The position numbers were made by a program, and so were the translations under genes. Under the pieces are notes generated by a model. That model saw only the letters and a list, made by a program, of their open reading frames with translations. It did no database searches and was not told the DNA's origin. 32,667 nt of DNA from the NCBI GenBank assembly GCA_902806075.1, contig CADCVG010000073.1:47432-80098 (forward strand), written 5' to 3'. Shown here in pieces: positions 32,433 to 32,667 of this stretch. Source of the DNA: an uncultured Rubrobacteraceae bacterium (GTDB taxonomy: Bacteria > Actinomycetota > Rubrobacteria > Rubrobacterales > Rubrobacteraceae). Each line of letters opens with the position of its first letter. The stretch's first letter is position 1.

Positions 32433-32667
32433 TTGCCGCGCCGCGACGACATAGAGAGCATCCTCCTAATAGGCTCCGGCCCCATAGTTATCGGACAGGC
32501 CGCCGAGTTCGACTACTCGGGGACGCAGGCGTGCCGGGCCCTACGCGACGAGGGCTACCGCGTAATCCTCGTCAACTCCAACCCCGCCACCATAATGACC
32601 GACCCAGAGATCGCCGACGCAACCTACGTCGAGCCTCTGACCGCCGGGACGGTCGCGGAGATCATCC
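32433..32667 (+). CDS. carB: Carbamoyl-phosphate synthase large subunit, 3'-truncated
   Basis: Only the first 78 codons are inside the window. The product begins [20 protein letters not shown] and continues [20 protein letters not shown] and [19 protein letters not shown], the invariant start of CarB's first ATP-grasp synthetase half. TTG start three bases after the carA stop; the Shine-Dalgarno is weak (AGGG), suggesting coupling. The full protein should be about 1,070 residues. Confidence 0.97.
   Translation, partial: MPRRDDIESILLIGSGPIVIGQAAEFDYSGTQACRALRDEGYRVILVNSNPATIMTDPEIADATYVEPLTAGTVAEII

Overview
The window is a dense, high-GC bacterial chromosome segment with almost every gene on the + strand. 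The gene set points to a deep-branching actinobacterium, most likely Rubrobacter or a close relative (inference). It has a sepF-proC-yggT-divIVA block with a Wag31-like DivIVA, the order cdd-era-deoC-recO-dgt-dnaG, and a complete dcw cluster that retains ftsA, which the well-studied actinobacteria lack. Start codons are unusual: about ten genes start with TTG, and two (mraZ, ftsL) appear to start with CTG.

Region 1 (1-5014) holds the end of a diacylglycerol kinase/PAP2 fusion, cytidine deaminase, Era GTPase, deoxyribose-phosphate aldolase, RecO, dGTPase and a LOG-family nucleotide hydrolase: lipid recycling, nucleoside salvage, ribosome maturation and DNA repair.

Region 2 (5015-9009) is the most unusual part. 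After a ~375-base gap comes dnaG, interrupted by a 380-residue class 1 intein carrying a LAGLIDADG homing endonuclease. The intein lies inside the zinc-ribbon motif of the primase. The 3' third of dnaG drops to roughly 45-50% GC over long stretches, as if from another source. It is followed by tRNA-Asn(GUU), tRNA-Met(CAU) and an AT-richer spacer, then the dcw promoter region with three MraZ boxes.

Region 3 (9010-27454) is the division and cell-wall cluster: mraZ, rsmH, ftsL, ftsI, murF, mraY, murD, ftsW, murG, murC, ftsQ, ftsA, ftsZ, then pgeF/yfiH, yggS, sepF, proC, yggT, divIVA and a DUF167 gene. Most neighbours overlap by a few bases, suggesting a long translationally coupled operon. Together these genes make lipid II, assemble the FtsZ ring with two different membrane anchors (FtsA, SepF), and build the septum.

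Region 4 (27510-32667) is an RluD-type pseudouridine synthase followed by the pyrimidine operon pyrR-pyrB-pyrC-carA-carB (carB runs off the end). A PyrR-binding hairpin that encloses the pyrR Shine-Dalgarno sequence precedes it, implying translational feedback by UMP-PyrR.
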